Part shown: piece by piece, positions 26,001 to 42,602 of the stretch
Position numbering within the stretch: position 1 is the stretch's first letter
Layout: each line of letters starts with the position of its first letter
Assembly: GCF_003473485.1 (NCBI RefSeq)
Contig: NC_053045.1
Coordinates: forward strand, 44,620,494 to 44,684,493
Direction of reading: 5' to 3'
DNA from: Medicago truncatula
Taxonomy: Eukaryota; Streptophyta; Magnoliopsida; Fabales; Fabaceae
DNA: 64,000 nt
The notes under the pieces: generated by a model
Seen by the model: only the letters and a program-made list of their open reading frames with translations
What the model was told of the DNA's origin: nothing
The model's database searches: none
Position numbers and translations under genes: made by a program

Positions 26001-27739
26001 GAGGAGATGGAAATAATGTTTCTTAGGATAGATTGAACAGTGACAGTTGATGTTTTCGTTCAATTGATACTCGATTAAAAATTATCAAATGTTTCTTTTC
26101 AGCTGTGGAGTATTTGAGCTTTCTATAGGAATGAGCAAGAAAAGTCATTTATAGGTTCAAATTATTTTAAAAATCATCTCTATGTGTGATGAGGTGGTCC
26201 TAGGTTTCAGTCTAAGGTCTTGTGATATTTATGTCATTCATGGGGAGATGGTTGAAGCAAAGTCTCCTGCATCACTACGAAACGATCTTAGTATGCTGTT
26301 ATCCATAACCAAATGACACTCTTAAGGTTTCTGAGAGCTTTAATATGATGATCAGCTATTAGCCACTAGTAAGATATATATCGCTTTCAAGTCTTCGGGT
26401 CATATATGATATAGCAGATAAAATAATCGGTTGCTTTGCTAACAATTTCGCTACACAAGTCATAAATATACAAGGTTCTGGTAAATAAGCCATCATTAGT
26501 TAAGCCAGTTGTGATATTTGTGGTTGTAGAACACATGTACTCGATTTTAGGACATATACACGCCAAAGTTATTTTTGCAATTAAAAATGATGCTGCTTGT
26601 GTAGACTTTGGGTATGGCTTGCCTCAAAACTACATTATTTATTTTCTTGTTGGGTTTATGTGAGAGTAAGCCATAACTACATCATGCATTCTATATTTTG
26701 TTCCTACAATTCTGTTTGGTACTATTTTATATGTTAGGAAGTTGATTGTGCCATGTTGATTGTGCCATTCTTTTCTCTATATATTTTTTCTATTGTTCAT
26801 TTGGTCTGTATTTTCTCGTTCTTTTTATTTGTGTTTGTTATCAGTTATTACCTTTTAATATATGTGCTGCACAATTGTAGATCAAGAACTTGTTGACTAT
26901 TCATCCAGAAGATGAATCACCTGTGAAGAGTGTAACCATACGCAGGATTCCAAGGTATCTTGTATATATCCTGTGGGACTTCTACTCACCTCACACTTGC
27001 CCTAACAAGTTTCATAATGTACTTAGTTGGCATTATGTCACCATAATTTGAACAGTTGTTTAAAATTACATATGTTGACAGGGTTCCAGAAAGTATGCCG
27101 CTGTATGACATTTTGAATGAGTTTCAGAAGGGGCATAGTCACATGGCCGTTGTTGTACGACAATGCGATAAAACCAAGCAACCATCTTCCAAAAATGATT
27201 CAAATGGTAAGAACATGTTTTTAACATTTTGAACTAGTATTTCTTTTGCAAATATTTTAATTAGATCTCGTTGGAACTGAAGTTTTCTTTCAAAATTAAT
27301 GATGTGTCTTATGCTTTTAAAATAGATTCTGTGAAAGAGGTGAAGGTGGATATTGATGGTGAAAAGCCTCTCCAAGAGAAAGTCTTGAAACCCAAGATAC
27401 CAATCCAAAAGTGGAAAAGCTTTCCAAATACTAACAAGTCGAATAGGGGTGGTTCTCGGAGCAGAAAATGGTCTAAAAATATGTACTCAGATATTTTAGA
27501 GATAGATGGTAGTCCCCTTCCAAATATCCCTGAAGAAGAAGAAGCTGTTGGAATAATTACCATGGAAGATGTTATTGAAGAGCTTTTACAGGTACTAATA
27601 ATATTTTTTAGTAAACCTCATCCACTCTTGAAATCTTGGTAGAAAACAAGCTTATTTACTTGTAGACAGTTTACTCACGTCTATTTTCCTGTAGGAGGAG
27701 ATATTTGATGAGACAGATCATCATTTTGAAGACTCATGA
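23016..27739 (+). CDS. DUF21 (CNNM-type) transmembrane and CBS domain protein
   Basis: Eleven coding exons (23016-23193, 23355-23431, 23880-23963, 24231-24344, 24467-24553, 24803-24942, 25032-25119, 26881-26954, 27082-27206, 27326-27591, 27695-27739) join in frame to 425 residues. An N-terminal DUF21 membrane domain (about 12-150) holds four hydrophobic stretches and the conserved [17 protein letters not shown] pair follows: the first at about 205-262, including DAMTPIS and GHSRVPVY, the second split by a charged insertion at about 310-390 and ending [24 protein letters not shown]/CorC relatives handle divalent cations, chiefly Mg2+ export or sensing. In plants the role is less settled and the location is usually vacuolar or plasma membrane. 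Intron 7 is about 1.76 kb. The protein is somewhat shorter than Arabidopsis homologues. Confidence 0.9.
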
Positions 27740-28385
27740 CAGTGGCTTTATCATTAAACCTTCCGTTTTCAGAATTTCGTTGTTTGGACCCAATAGATAA
27801 TTAGATAATGCGGTTTAAGCCTTAAGGTGAGAGCTGCTGTTTAGAGATCTGAGGTGTGATTAGAACATCAGTTATGAAATGTAGGGACGAGAAAGCTGTT
27901 AATACTTGTACGTCGAACTTTCTTTTTAGAGATGTACACACACGGTACACTAGTGTGTCTTTAAGGCAACGAGGCATGCCAGCAAATCATGGTATATTTT
28001 TAGTTGATAACTACTTGTTTGGATTACATTCTCCTATTTCGCAAGAACATTTCGTGAATTTGACTAAGAAGGAGAAAATACATAACAATATTATTGCAAC
28101 AAAGAACAACATTATTATTTTAAGAGGAGTGTTATGAACACTCTTTAAGGATCATTCTTCTATTAGATGAAATTCATGTGGGAACAATGAATCTCTTATA
28201 AAGTGGTGAGACTTGTGAGTTTCATCCAATAAAAAGATTGAATGTTAAAGAAAGTGTTTGAAAAAGAGAGTTCATAAAATTTTTCTTATTTTAAATTAGA
28301 GGAGTGCTAGCAATACTTTTTTTCAACACTAATTTTGACATTCACTTTAAGTAAGACCTATTATTAAAGAGTATAATGAGTCTTA
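27740..28385. other. DUF21 gene 3' flank
   Basis: This is the probable 3'UTR, then AT-rich sequence. Around 28118-28290 a short inverted arrangement, 'ggagtgttatgaacactcttt' with 'aaagagagttcataaaa', suggests another small MITE. No gene was seen. Confidence 0.45.
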
Positions 28386-28939
28386 GGGGGTGTATTGGAT
28401 TAGTATTTTAGAGGAAAATTTTTGCTTAAAAAAGTCTCAAAGATTTTATAGGATTTTAATGGATTTACATCATAAGATTTTAAAGGATTTATAAAATTTC
28501 AAAAGATTTTATGAATTTTAAAAACTCATTGAAAATGAATGATTGCAACACACTCTCTATCATAATATTCTCAATACAAACTCTTTTTTTTATGAGAGAT
28601 AGAGAGGGGGAGAAAAGAGAGGAGAGAGAGAAGGGAGAAGAGAGAGAGAGAGAGAGATGGGAGAAAAGAGAGGAGAGAAAGAGAGAGAAGAGAGGAGAGA
28701 GCGAGAAGGGAGAAGAGAGAAGGGAGAAGAAAGTGACAGTAAACTTTAAAAAAAAACAATCTCAAAAAATCTCATGTCTCATGAAAGATTTTTTCTTGTT
28801 AAAATTTCACTAAAAAATCCTACAAAATCCCACAAGATTTTTTTAAAATTATAAAAAATCTTGATTGAATACTACAAGACTTTTTCATAATTAAAAAATC
28901 TTTTAAAATCTGTTAGAATTATAATCCAATTCATTCCCC
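28386..28939. mobile_element. hAT-like TIR element, about 550 bp, with GA-rich core
   Basis: The ends GGGGGTGTATTGGATTA and TAATCCAATTCATTCCCC are inverted. Sub-terminal 'aaagattttataggatttta'-type motifs appear on both arms in opposite orientation. The centre (about 28595-28735) is a long purine-rich GAGAGA tract that creates incidental open frames on both strands. The hAT assignment is tentative because the target duplication is unclear. Confidence 0.6.
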
Positions 28940-29895
28940 TTAATGAAAGAGTTAAAAGCAAGTTTTGTTAACACTTCTCTTTAAACCATCAGTTTTAATT
29001 TCTAAAATCTGTTGGTATCAAGTAACCTTTCTAGTATCCGAGTCATTAATCCTAAACATCATTGATTTTGTAACTTGTGTATTTGTTAACTCAGTCGGTC
29101 ATGCCATGATAGGCTAGCCTTCGCTTGATGTCTTTTGCCTACATAGCATTAAAACCAAACTAGACTCCTTTACATTTTTAACCCCAGATGATAGATAAAA
29201 AATCGAATAGGTTGGCCTGTTGTAAAAAAAATAAGCAACGTTTTCATTGTAGTTTGATGGCATGATCAATACCTGCATCAAATGTGATTGGCTGCTTCGA
29301 GTTAAGTTTTCACAAAGAATAGTGATATTTACACATCCAATTGATGACAACTTTGGTGACAACTTTGTTTTTCTCTCTTCTTATTGGTAAAAAACAATGG
29401 AGAGAGAAAAATTAAGAGAGATAATAAGAATGTCGTGTGAGTGTGAAAGAAAAAATTGTGCAAAAATTGTCAAAAAATGGTCGTACAAATATCATTTCTC
29501 TTTCACAAACTTGTAATTTTTAAATGGGGTAATACTAACATTGAATCGATCATTAGTAATACAAAAAAAAAAAAAACATTGAATCAATCATCCATCCATT
29601 CTTAAGAAAAAGAAAAATGTCCATCTTTCATCTCTTTCCACAATAAAATACAACTAACATTTTACGTGTAAAAAGGAGTAGTAAAGAAATGTCACTTCTG
29701 CAACACACACATCAAAATTAGAATGACATGCATTAGATTCACGTTAACAAATGTTTTAAGGATATTGTTTAAATTTTGGATAGTTTAACTTACATTAACA
29801 CTTATTAAATCATGTTAAGAAATGTTTTAAGGATGTTGTTTAAGAATTCATTTAAAAAAATGTTGTTTGAAAATACAAGTCAAAGACAAATAAAA
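28940..29895. other. Gene-free stretch
   Basis: AT-rich, with no recognisable gene. A short direct similarity, 'gttaagaaatgttttaaggat.ttgttta', occurs near 29744 and 29814. Confidence 0.5.
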
Positions 29896-30176
29896 GGCTA
29901 ACCTGCAATTTTGGACCCCTAAGTTTCAAAATGTTGTGATTTTGACCCCCTATTAAAAAAATTATAATTTTGGCCCCTTTCATCCCAAAATTACTGAGAA
30001 GACGCCACATGTCCCAAAAAAAAGGTCATAATCGAAACTTTTTGAGAAGATAAGGGGTCAAAAGATCATATTTCCCTAAACATGAGGGTCACTTTTGTCA
30101 ATTTTTTCATAGGGAGTCAAAATCGCAACTTTTTAAAACTTAAGGGGTGAAAAATGCACTTTAGTCCAAATAAAAC
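29896..30176. mobile_element. Mutator-type MITE, 281 bp
   Basis: The arms carry GCAATTTTGGACCCCTAAG on the left and the imperfect complement 'cttaaggggtgaaaaatgc' on the right. A perfect 9-bp duplication, CAAATAAAA, lies at 29887-29895 and 30177-30185. Confidence 0.8.
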
Positions 30177-30333
30177 TAATAATTACATAGTTTTTACTCA
30201 AACAAATCTCGAAGAGCATTTGTTAGCATTATTGTAACTTTAGAACACACAAACAAAACTAAAGGTCAAACATAAGTTGTCAAATGGCTTACAATGGAAG
30301 GAGTTGAGTAGCTCAATTGGTGACATTTAACCT

Positions 30334-31540
30334 GGGGATGAACACTTTTTTCCCACCATGGGAAAGTGCCATTCCCCAGGACAGGTGGCAGTTCCAACTG
30401 GTTGAAGAATAAGATAAAATAAAATATAAAATTAGTTTTTTAATCCTTTTTTTATTTTTCTAGTTTGCCTCCCCCAATTACAAACTCTTTCCACCTTCAG
30501 TTCATCTTGCTCTGGACGAATAAAAAGGGAAAATCCAACAGCTTACATTATATCATCTTCTTTGTTGATTTTTTTATTTTTAATTCTTTCTACCTTCATT
30601 CAACAGTTCATCTTCTCCGTTGACTATTTTATCCCTCGACAAATCCAATGAATCAAGCAAAATCCATCAGATCTGTCACCGGTAAGTGCTTCTTTGTCAA
30701 CGAACTCACAACCACAACATCCTATCTTCGATTTACAACACGAATCCGAATCGGTTTTGACAAATCTCCGAATCCGAATTCATTTTTTTTTTTGTTAAAT
30801 GAAGCTTGAAGAATGAAAAAGAAGGAAACAATAGGATTATAAGAATGAAGAAGCTTTTTTTTTTTCAGCAAGGAAGAATGGAATGCAGAAGCTTGAATGG
30901 CATAAGAACTTCTGGAAAATACAAACAAGTCAAGTTTGAAGAACAGCTGTCTAGGGGCAACACCACATAATTGCTCGAATTTTTTTAAAATTATCCAACA
31001 CCACAACAAATAATAATTATTATGATTATTTGTTTAAAAATATTTACTAAGTTTCAAATTCCTACTATCTAAATAATTTACGTACATAATTTAAAAAAAT
31101 ACTAATTACTTTAATATTGTGTATATAATTACCAATTGCTTTAATATTATGTAGTATATAATTACATATAAACAATCTAATTTAGGCCACCCATAATTAA
31201 ATGTCAATGATTTTTTTTTTTTAAGGAAAAAAATTTCTAATAACCCTGGGGTCAATTTAGTCCAAAAATACTATTTTATGTTTCTTAAGGAAAACAAGGA
31301 TATATAATTATTTATGTTTTTCAGTGAATACACATTTTACTATTTTAGTCATTGAAATTACAAAAAGATTTGTTAGTTTATATACATCTGGTGGGGCCGG
31401 AATTATTCTTACACAATAACCAACAATAAGTTACAACAATTACCACTTCTTCCATCTCAACCATCCAATTAAAATACTATTAAATCTATGGCTGTAAAGG
31501 ATACTTTCCTATCATGGGAAAAAAGAGTTTGTTCCCATAC
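30334..31540. mobile_element. 1.2-kb non-autonomous TIR element
   Basis: Left end 'ggggatgaacacttttttcccaccatgggaaag' (30334-30366) and right end 'ctttcctatcatgggaaaaaagagtttgttccca' (31504-31537) are imperfect inverted repeats of about 35 bp. Inside, 30460-30690 looks like a plant leader and first exon: CT-rich sequence, then an ATG at 30648 and a donor-like site CCG|gtaagt about 35 bp later. No transposase was found. It could be a MULE that captured a gene fragment. The duplication is not clean. Confidence 0.5.
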
Positions 31541-32026
31541 TAAACGTCACCAGCTCAATTAGTTTGAGTTAAGGAAAAATGGTTTATGATGGGCATGTTT
31601 CACCACCCTTAGAGTTTGAAGTTGTACCAGATATAATGATGCACCACTGATACCAAGGGTGAGGTCGGTGTGCGCATCCAACGGAAACTTAATACACGCG
31701 CATCATGTATCTCCGCTTTCTTTGACCTGTGTCATTGAGTTTCCATCACACAGATGCGTGCACCGACCGACGTCATTTCTATCTTGTTTGACGCAACTTT
31801 GCGGCCATTGTTGTTGTCTTAGGAGAGAGAAAAATAATGAAGTAAGGAAGGTGCATGATAGCAGTATGCAGACTAGTTATAAATCTAACGGTGAGAGATG
31901 ATTGACCACTTATCAAATGGTCCATATTAGAATTTGGCAGAGTTTATAATGAAAAAGCTGCACCAACCTCAATAACACACCCACTCAACGCCGCGCACGC
32001 TCACTTACACTTTTTTCCAATCCAAA
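31541..32026 (+). promoter_or_regulatory. Upstream region of the DapL gene with imperfect hairpin
   Basis: An imperfect palindrome with arms at about 31663-31689 ('ggtcggtgtgcgcatcc...ggaaact') and 31737-31772 ('agtttccatcacacagatgcgtgcaccgacc') sits some 260 bp ahead of the start codon. The right arm runs into GACGTCAT, a bZIP-type ACGT core. The local GC content is unusual for this window. I could not pick out a convincing TATA box. A promoter role is inferred from position only. Confidence 0.4.
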
Positions 32027-36902
<4,876 letters not shown>

Positions 36903-38459
36903 TGAATTAGAATATCTCAATTGGTTTCAAGCTGTATTATTGTGGACTGATGCTGAATGAGCTTTGTACGACCGGTGGTGGTGCTGTGTTTTGAATAATT
37001 TTCCTTAGAATTAAATTTTAGACTATGTTGTAGAGACTGATTAGCGGCGTTCATTTACTATCGTACCATTTTCATTTTTATCCTTGTATCGTGCACCTGG
37101 AATCTGATGCAACACATCTTCGATGATGTTTAATGCCTTGTATGCTTCTATGGAAAATGTAGCAATTCATGGTGGGTAAATGATGTTCCCTTAAAAGGCT
37201 TGCAAGTCTTCCTCAATTGAAACGCTTCTGTTTATGTTAGAAAACAATGCATTATTTAGAGGGAAAAATAGAAAATAAAATTGACCATGATAAAAATGTA
37301 TTTTACTTGAAGTAGTTAAAAATACAATATTGATCTTCTACCTCGGGAATACTGTGAGAAGTTGTGTTGATTGGCTTGTAAAGTGTTGCCATAGCTCAAA
37401 ATAAGGGTTGAAGGTTTGGGTGGTTTAAAATTAAGAAAGATGTCAGGATATTATGAATATTTGCCCTTGTAATGTTATTGACCATCGTTTCCGTGCAATA
37501 CCACTTCTTTTCACATGTCTTTTTGGATTGAAAAAGTTGTAAAGTTATGGAATGTGTCTTTTTGCGCTATTTTGTTTTAATTATATATTTTATATATCAA
37601 TGTAAAATAAATTTGGAGTAAATTGTGAGATTAGTGCCACCGATTTTAGAGTTTGTGATGAGTTGTATGAATCTTTAGAATCCATTTAAATTATAAAATT
37701 GAGTGTTATGAATATGTAAGCCCGAAGTGTCAAGCATGTAATAGTCTATTTTCTTTTTCTTGTTTTTTCTTTATTTCCTTTTAACAAAAATAAAATCTAA
37801 GCATTTAATTCCTTTTGATACAAAAAATCTAAGCGACCTCGCATTGTTTTGTATCCAAGTATTTTGTAACTAACACTACAAAAAAAAATATAGATTGTTG
37901 CTCATTAACAATTGTCGGTAAAACCATGTTTGTTAAGCTCAAAACTCGCAAGATGTGTAAAAAATATTTCCACATGTCCAGTGCAAGTGGTTAATGCACA
38001 GTGTGTACATGTGTTGTAAACTTCGAAGTACCGAATTCAATTAGTATTTTTCAAAGAAAAACTACATGTACAAAATATATAGAAGGGCAGCTACAAGTGT
38101 GAGGAATCACACAGATTAAAGATTCTTCAAATTTCCTTAATGATGTTAATGATTTTCAACCTAGTAGATCTTCAATAGTAGGTTAATGAATCTACAAGTG
38201 TAATGATTTTTCAACCTACTGTAAGATTCTTCAAATCCATGCTTCAAAGTTCAAACACTCTTCAATAGCTTTTGATTACAACCTACTAATGTCCAAAACT
38301 TCATTTCTGTTACACCAGCGGATGTAATACAGTGATTTATATCTATATTACATGATGATCTGAATAACATGTGTGTCCTAAGCATGGGTCTTTAGATACT
38401 AATTAGTAGACTAGATCTTTAAATAACTACAACATAATACATAGTACAAAATCAAACAA
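36903..38459. other. Spacer between convergent DapL and MUSTANG genes
   Basis: It contains the 3' flanks of two convergent genes. At 37874 a CACTACAAAAAAAAA string resembles a CACTA-transposon terminus, but no partner end was found. At 38090-38290 the phrases 'agattcttcaaat' and 'ttcaacctac(t)' recur several times, a small scrambled repeat. No gene was seen. Confidence 0.5.
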
Positions 38460-40208
38460 CTAAAACTGTTCTATACTACTAATCATCTCTGCTTTGCAAG
38501 TTGTCTTGTAATGCCCAGTTTGATTACACCGACTGCAATGCACTGTATGTTTGTCACGATTATGGTCCTCCACACAAATTCGTTTCTTTTCCGGTCTTCC
38601 TGGAGGTCGGCGAAATTTCGGTGGCCGCACAACTGCGATATCATTATCCAAAGCAGATTCATCGGTTCTCCATTCAAGTTTTCCAGGGACAGGGTGTAAC
38701 ACCTCTGCATACGTATCCCTGTAACTTGCAACAGTAAAACACTTTGCAGTGTATGCGTAGACATCCTTACGAGATGAGATAAGGGCTGCAACAGCGTGGG
38801 AACATGGTATCCCATACAGTTGCCAATCACGGCAGGAACAGCTGTGGCTGCCAATATTTACGATATCAGATCGATCAGCTGAAATAACCTCAAACTCTAC
38901 CTCGTCTGATTTAAGCACTTGATATGTGGATGCACGATTAATGGCTTCAACCATTCGTCTCTCTGAAGATGGAGTAAGCACAGAACACCACGAACTGCTT
39001 TTCAAACGCCTGTCATCAAACTCAGTTTTAAGTTTGCTTTGAATCCGCTCAATCACCTGGATAATTGGCAACTCCTGGGCTTCAAGAATCCATTTATTGA
39101 ATTCTTCGATATTAGAGGATAAATGACCATATCTTGTCCCTTCAAAATATACTAGGGCCCATTGGGAAGGATGAAAATGTTGTAACCACATGCTGGCATT
39201 GGGAGATACCTCCTCTATTTCAGCCATTTTTTCTCTGAATGCGTTAATTGTAGTAGCATATGCAGCACTCCATAGAAGATGGATAAGCCTAGAGTTCTTG
39301 AACTCTTTGCCAATATTTTCACTTAAGTGGCGCATGCAGAATGCATGAGAAGATCTTGGGAACTTCCTTCTTATTGCATCCACAATACCCTTTTGCCCAT
39401 CTGATAAAAATATAATCTGTGGCATGCACTCGGTATTCACCTCTAGTGCATTATGCAACTCAGACAGGAACCATGTCCAGCTTTCATCATTTTCTACATC
39501 GACAACAGCGAAAGCAAGAGGAAACAACCCACCATCAGCATCAAAAGAAGTTGCTGAAAGAAATGTGCTAAGGTATTTGCTTTTCAGCTGGATTCCACCA
39601 AGAGCAACAATGGGCAAACAGCCATTAACAAAACCATGAATTGATGCGTAAAAGGAAATAAAGAGTCTCTGAAAGCGGCTATCTGCACCAGTGGTAAATA
39701 CCTCTGCAACACTTCCAGGATTTGTTTTCTTTATTTCTTCACAGAATGAAGGAAGTAGGTAAAATCCTTCTTCGGAAGAGCCATATATTGCGGCAAGGCC
39801 CCGTTCCTTTGCACGCCAAGCTTGCTTATATGGTATAGTTATACCATATTGCTTATGGATGTCATGTAAAATATCTTTTGGTTTATAATTGATGTTATCA
39901 CGTAACCTTTCTTCAATGAAACTCACAATCCAATCAACAGAAGCCTGGTGGTGTCCATTGAGTGCATTTCTCCCACAAGTATGAGTCCCTTCAAGACTTC
40001 TTATGGTAAACGTTGAAGCATTGGGGAGCTTGACAGCACGAATCCGCCATGGACAGCCCTCAGAGGCACACTTAGCAAAGTATCGAATCAAGTCACTTTT
40101 AATAATACGAAGCTCAAAATGTTGTGCAATAGCAGCTTCTTTAATAGCATTCCGAAATGCTTTCACATCAGGGAATTCTTGACCAACAACAAAATTGTGG
40201 TCTTCCAT
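38460..40208 (-). CDS. MUSTANG-type domesticated Mutator transposase (MULE-derived nuclear protein)
   Basis: An intact single-exon frame of 582 residues. Layout: MuDR/FAR1-like N-terminal DNA-binding region (about 5-90, with C47, C52, H76, C78), a MULE transposase-like domain (about 185-375; SFDADGGLFPLAFAVVDVEND, FLSDGQKGI with D270, CMRHLSENIGKEF), a SWIM zinc finger (CSC at 456-458, C469, H471) and a C-terminal CCHC knuckle (C558, C561, H566, C571). The position where active MULE transposases carry the first catalytic Asp reads VALGGIQLKSKYL, with no acidic residue. No PB1 domain is present, so it is closer to the MUG-A group. MUSTANG proteins are host genes affecting plant growth and reproduction, presumably through DNA binding. 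No TIRs were seen around it. A leader exon (about 42320-42440) and a 2-kb 5'UTR intron fit upstream. Confidence 0.88.
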   Translation of the reverse strand: MEDHNFVVGQEFPDVKAFRNAIKEAAIAQHFELRIIKSDLIRYFAKCASEGCPWRIRAVKLPNASTFTIRSLEGTHTCGRNALNGHHQASVDWIVSFIEERLRDNINYKPKDILHDIHKQYGITIPYKQAWRAKERGLAAIYGSSEEGFYLLPSFCEEIKKTNPGSVAEVFTTGADSRFQRLFISFYASIHGFVNGCLPIVALGGIQLKSKYLSTFLSATSFDADGGLFPLAFAVVDVENDESWTWFLSELHNALEVNTECMPQIIFLSDGQKGIVDAIRRKFPRSSHAFCMRHLSENIGKEFKNSRLIHLLWSAAYATTINAFREKMAEIEEVSPNASMWLQHFHPSQWALVYFEGTRYGHLSSNIEEFNKWILEAQELPIIQVIERIQSKLKTEFDDRRLKSSSWCSVLTPSSERRMVEAINRASTYQVLKSDEVEFEVISADRSDIVNIGSHSCSCRDWQLYGIPCSHAVAALISSRKDVYAYTAKCFTVASYRDTYAEVLHPVPGKLEWRTDESALDNDIAVVRPPKFRRPPGRPEKKRICVEDHNRDKHTVHCSRCNQTGHYKTTCKAEMISSIEQF

Positions 40209-41690
40209 ACAGTCAGGATTTACTTATCTGTTTTGAGGTTTTAACTTCTATGCAGTAATAATCAACCATTCAAACCTGTAATAAACCAGTAACAGCATCA
40301 TCTTTTCTATCATATACACAAAACAGCTTAAAAGATTCCTCACTAAAACAACCTGCAATAATCCAGAAAAAAATAATATCAACACATCAGAAGGCTGGTT
40401 TCAGAAAACAGAGAAGCTAAAGATCATAGAGCAAGAAAAATCCTACAGAAATACAAGGATAACTTCTTAGATAAATGATTGCATCGTAATTACTATCATG
40501 ATGATTATAAACAATTCCAACGTGAGAACATTGACACAAAAACATGGATAGGTTTGTAGGGAAGTGGGAGATCAAAGTTAGAAGAAAAATTAGTGGAGAC
40601 TAAACCTAAAATCAGAGGTATTTTGTAGGGATTCAAAATATAATCAAACCTCTATATGTGCATTTATTCTTTATTTATATTTTCTTATACTCATCAATTA
40701 CTCTATTCTCAACTCCATGATACTTAAAATACACTCTTGTTGGCCCTTTCTTACTCAACATTCAAACGAAGTTGGAGGTACCTTTTCATCACAGATTGAA
40801 ATAAACATTGAGCATTCCGTCATTTCATCACACAACTTGGATCTAATGATTTACATTTTCTCTATTGCTCTGTATGATAAATTCAAAATAATGTAATAGC
40901 TTGCATGCGGTAAGGAGGACATTTTGATAGAGTGATAGACAACTTGATTAAGCACTTACAGAATGAACACTTAGTATCATGCAAGAGTTCGTGTATAAGC
41001 TATTTCTATGATAAAAGAGGAAATGAGGGCAGCTCAACATAAGCTGAAAACAGTTTGTTACAATAAGCTAAATTCCTGAAGGAACGTATGAAAATAAGCT
41101 AAAACTAGTTTATGGCCTAAGACAAATCATTTTTGTACGCTCTTCCAAACAAACACTTAGGCAAGTACTAATGTTATAAAATAAGCTTAAATAACTCTTG
41201 CAAATATTTACTGATATCTTGTTCATAATCGACATTTTTTACCCACTTTGTCGTTAATGCATTTATTTTGATCTAAGTCTTATCCTCTTTGCCTCTATAA
41301 TTATATTTTTCCTTTCCTCTGGTACCATAATTATGGCTATGGTACATGCTACTAATTAATCCTTTGAAAGCTTCAGCTTTTACGTCATTCACGATCTTTT
41401 GAGTATCTCTTAAAGCTTTTCCCATTCATAATTTTTACAAAATTACCAAGCTTCGTAATATTCTTTTTAACTATGATTTTCTCTTAAACACTTGCATACC
41501 ATTATCAAGTTTCTTTATACTTAACTTTGACTCCTCTCAATTCACCAAGTGTATCTTTTGCAACCATCCTAATCCTTCTCGGCTTCTCGCCGTCTCACTC
41601 TGCATACCGTCAGCATTCCCTCGTTTTTCCCAAATCACTAATATAATTTGAAGTGTCCAATCCCCCCACCTTTTATCCATTGCACTTCCA

Positions 41691-41891
41691 TTTGGATTGA
41701 CTTATTTTTGAGCTTATGCAAATAAATAAGCTTTTATATATTATGCATAAGCTTGTCAAAGTAGTTTATGAAAATACAGTTCATGAAGATACAATTTTCA
41801 TTAGTGAGAACTTATGAATCAACACAAAAGCTTATTTATTTGCATAAGCTATTTTTCATAAGCTAAAAAATAAGCCAATCCAAACAAGCCC
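41691..41891. mobile_element. hAT-like MITE, about 200 bp
   Basis: Arm TTTGGATTGACTTATTTTTG then 'agcttatgcaaataaataagctttt' is mirrored by 'aaaagcttatttatttgcataagct...aataagccaatccaaa' on the right. Fragments of related 'aagcttat/ataagctt' sequence recur in introns of the DUF21 gene (about 23500-23580) and squalene epoxidase (about 49080-49170), suggesting one family in several genes. Confidence 0.7.
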
Positions 41892-42329
41892 AAATTTGTT
41901 TTTTGCAAACTTAACTTATGCAAGTTCTAAAATGAATCCTAATTTGTGAGCTAGCATCTTTACTTGCACAAATATCTTTCCTATACTAGCATTTCTCTCC
42001 ACACATTTATTTAAAATAACAATCAAATTCGATACTGTGCAATTAATATTCCAATCTCAACCATGATTAATTAGTCTAATTCTTTCTAATCAGAAATAAA
42101 GTAGAGGAAATAATAGTTTTTACTATGCCCTAGTTCCAACTATCAGAGGTAGAACCAACCCCAATCTCAAAAGGTTCAATTTTGATTAGTAGAACTTAGT
42201 AGAAATGTAAATACAAAGTGAAAATACCATGTTGCAGCAGAATATGAACAAACAAGGAAAAAAAACAAGTGTTTCAATAATTACATAAAAATTTACAAAA
42301 CAGAGGGGAAGTTGGTTACCTGAAGAAGC

Positions 42330-42331
<2 letters not shown>

Positions 42332-42369
<38 letters not shown>
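42332..42369. repeat. (GA)n microsatellite in MUSTANG leader exon
   Basis: A near-perfect GA run (CT on the transcribed strand) lies in the presumed 5'UTR, a common place for CT repeats in plant genes. Confidence 0.95.
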
Positions 42370-42371
<2 letters not shown>

Positions 42372-42602
42372 AATCAGTGAACAGAAACCAGAAAGAAACG
42401 GAGAGAGAGGAGAAGAGAAAGGGGTAGGATGGGTATTCTCACTCCAAGTTAGGCTTCGTTCAAGGGCTTTCTCGTCATTTTAGAAATTTGTAACTTTTTT
42501 TTTTTTTCAGTAGATAAAAACAAATACATAAGCGATAATTATTAATAAATAAAAACAGAGAAACACACCATTATTTTTAAGAGAAATAGTTACAAAATAT
42601 AA

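Larger units (their letters stand above)
40209..42440 (-). other. 5'UTR and long leader intron of the MUSTANG gene
   Basis: On the minus strand, a purine/pyrimidine-rich leader (42440-42320) ends at a good donor, TTCTTCAG|gtaacc (exon base 42320). Plausible acceptors are TATTGCAG|gt at 40353 and TTTATTACAG|gt at 40276. No coding exon was seen in between. The 2-kb interval contains the MITE at 41691-41891 and pieces of the same 'agcttat' family near 41020-41130. Transcript ends are inferred. Confidence 0.55.

Noticed and set aside
28511-28813. Opposed open frames rich in Arg/Glu and Ser/Leu
   Set aside because: They are produced by the GA-rich core of a TIR element, read in two strands.
37874-37950. 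CACTACAAAAAAAAA as one end of a CACTA transposon
   Set aside because: Only one end is visible, with no inverted partner or 3-bp duplication; A-rich strings like this are common here.
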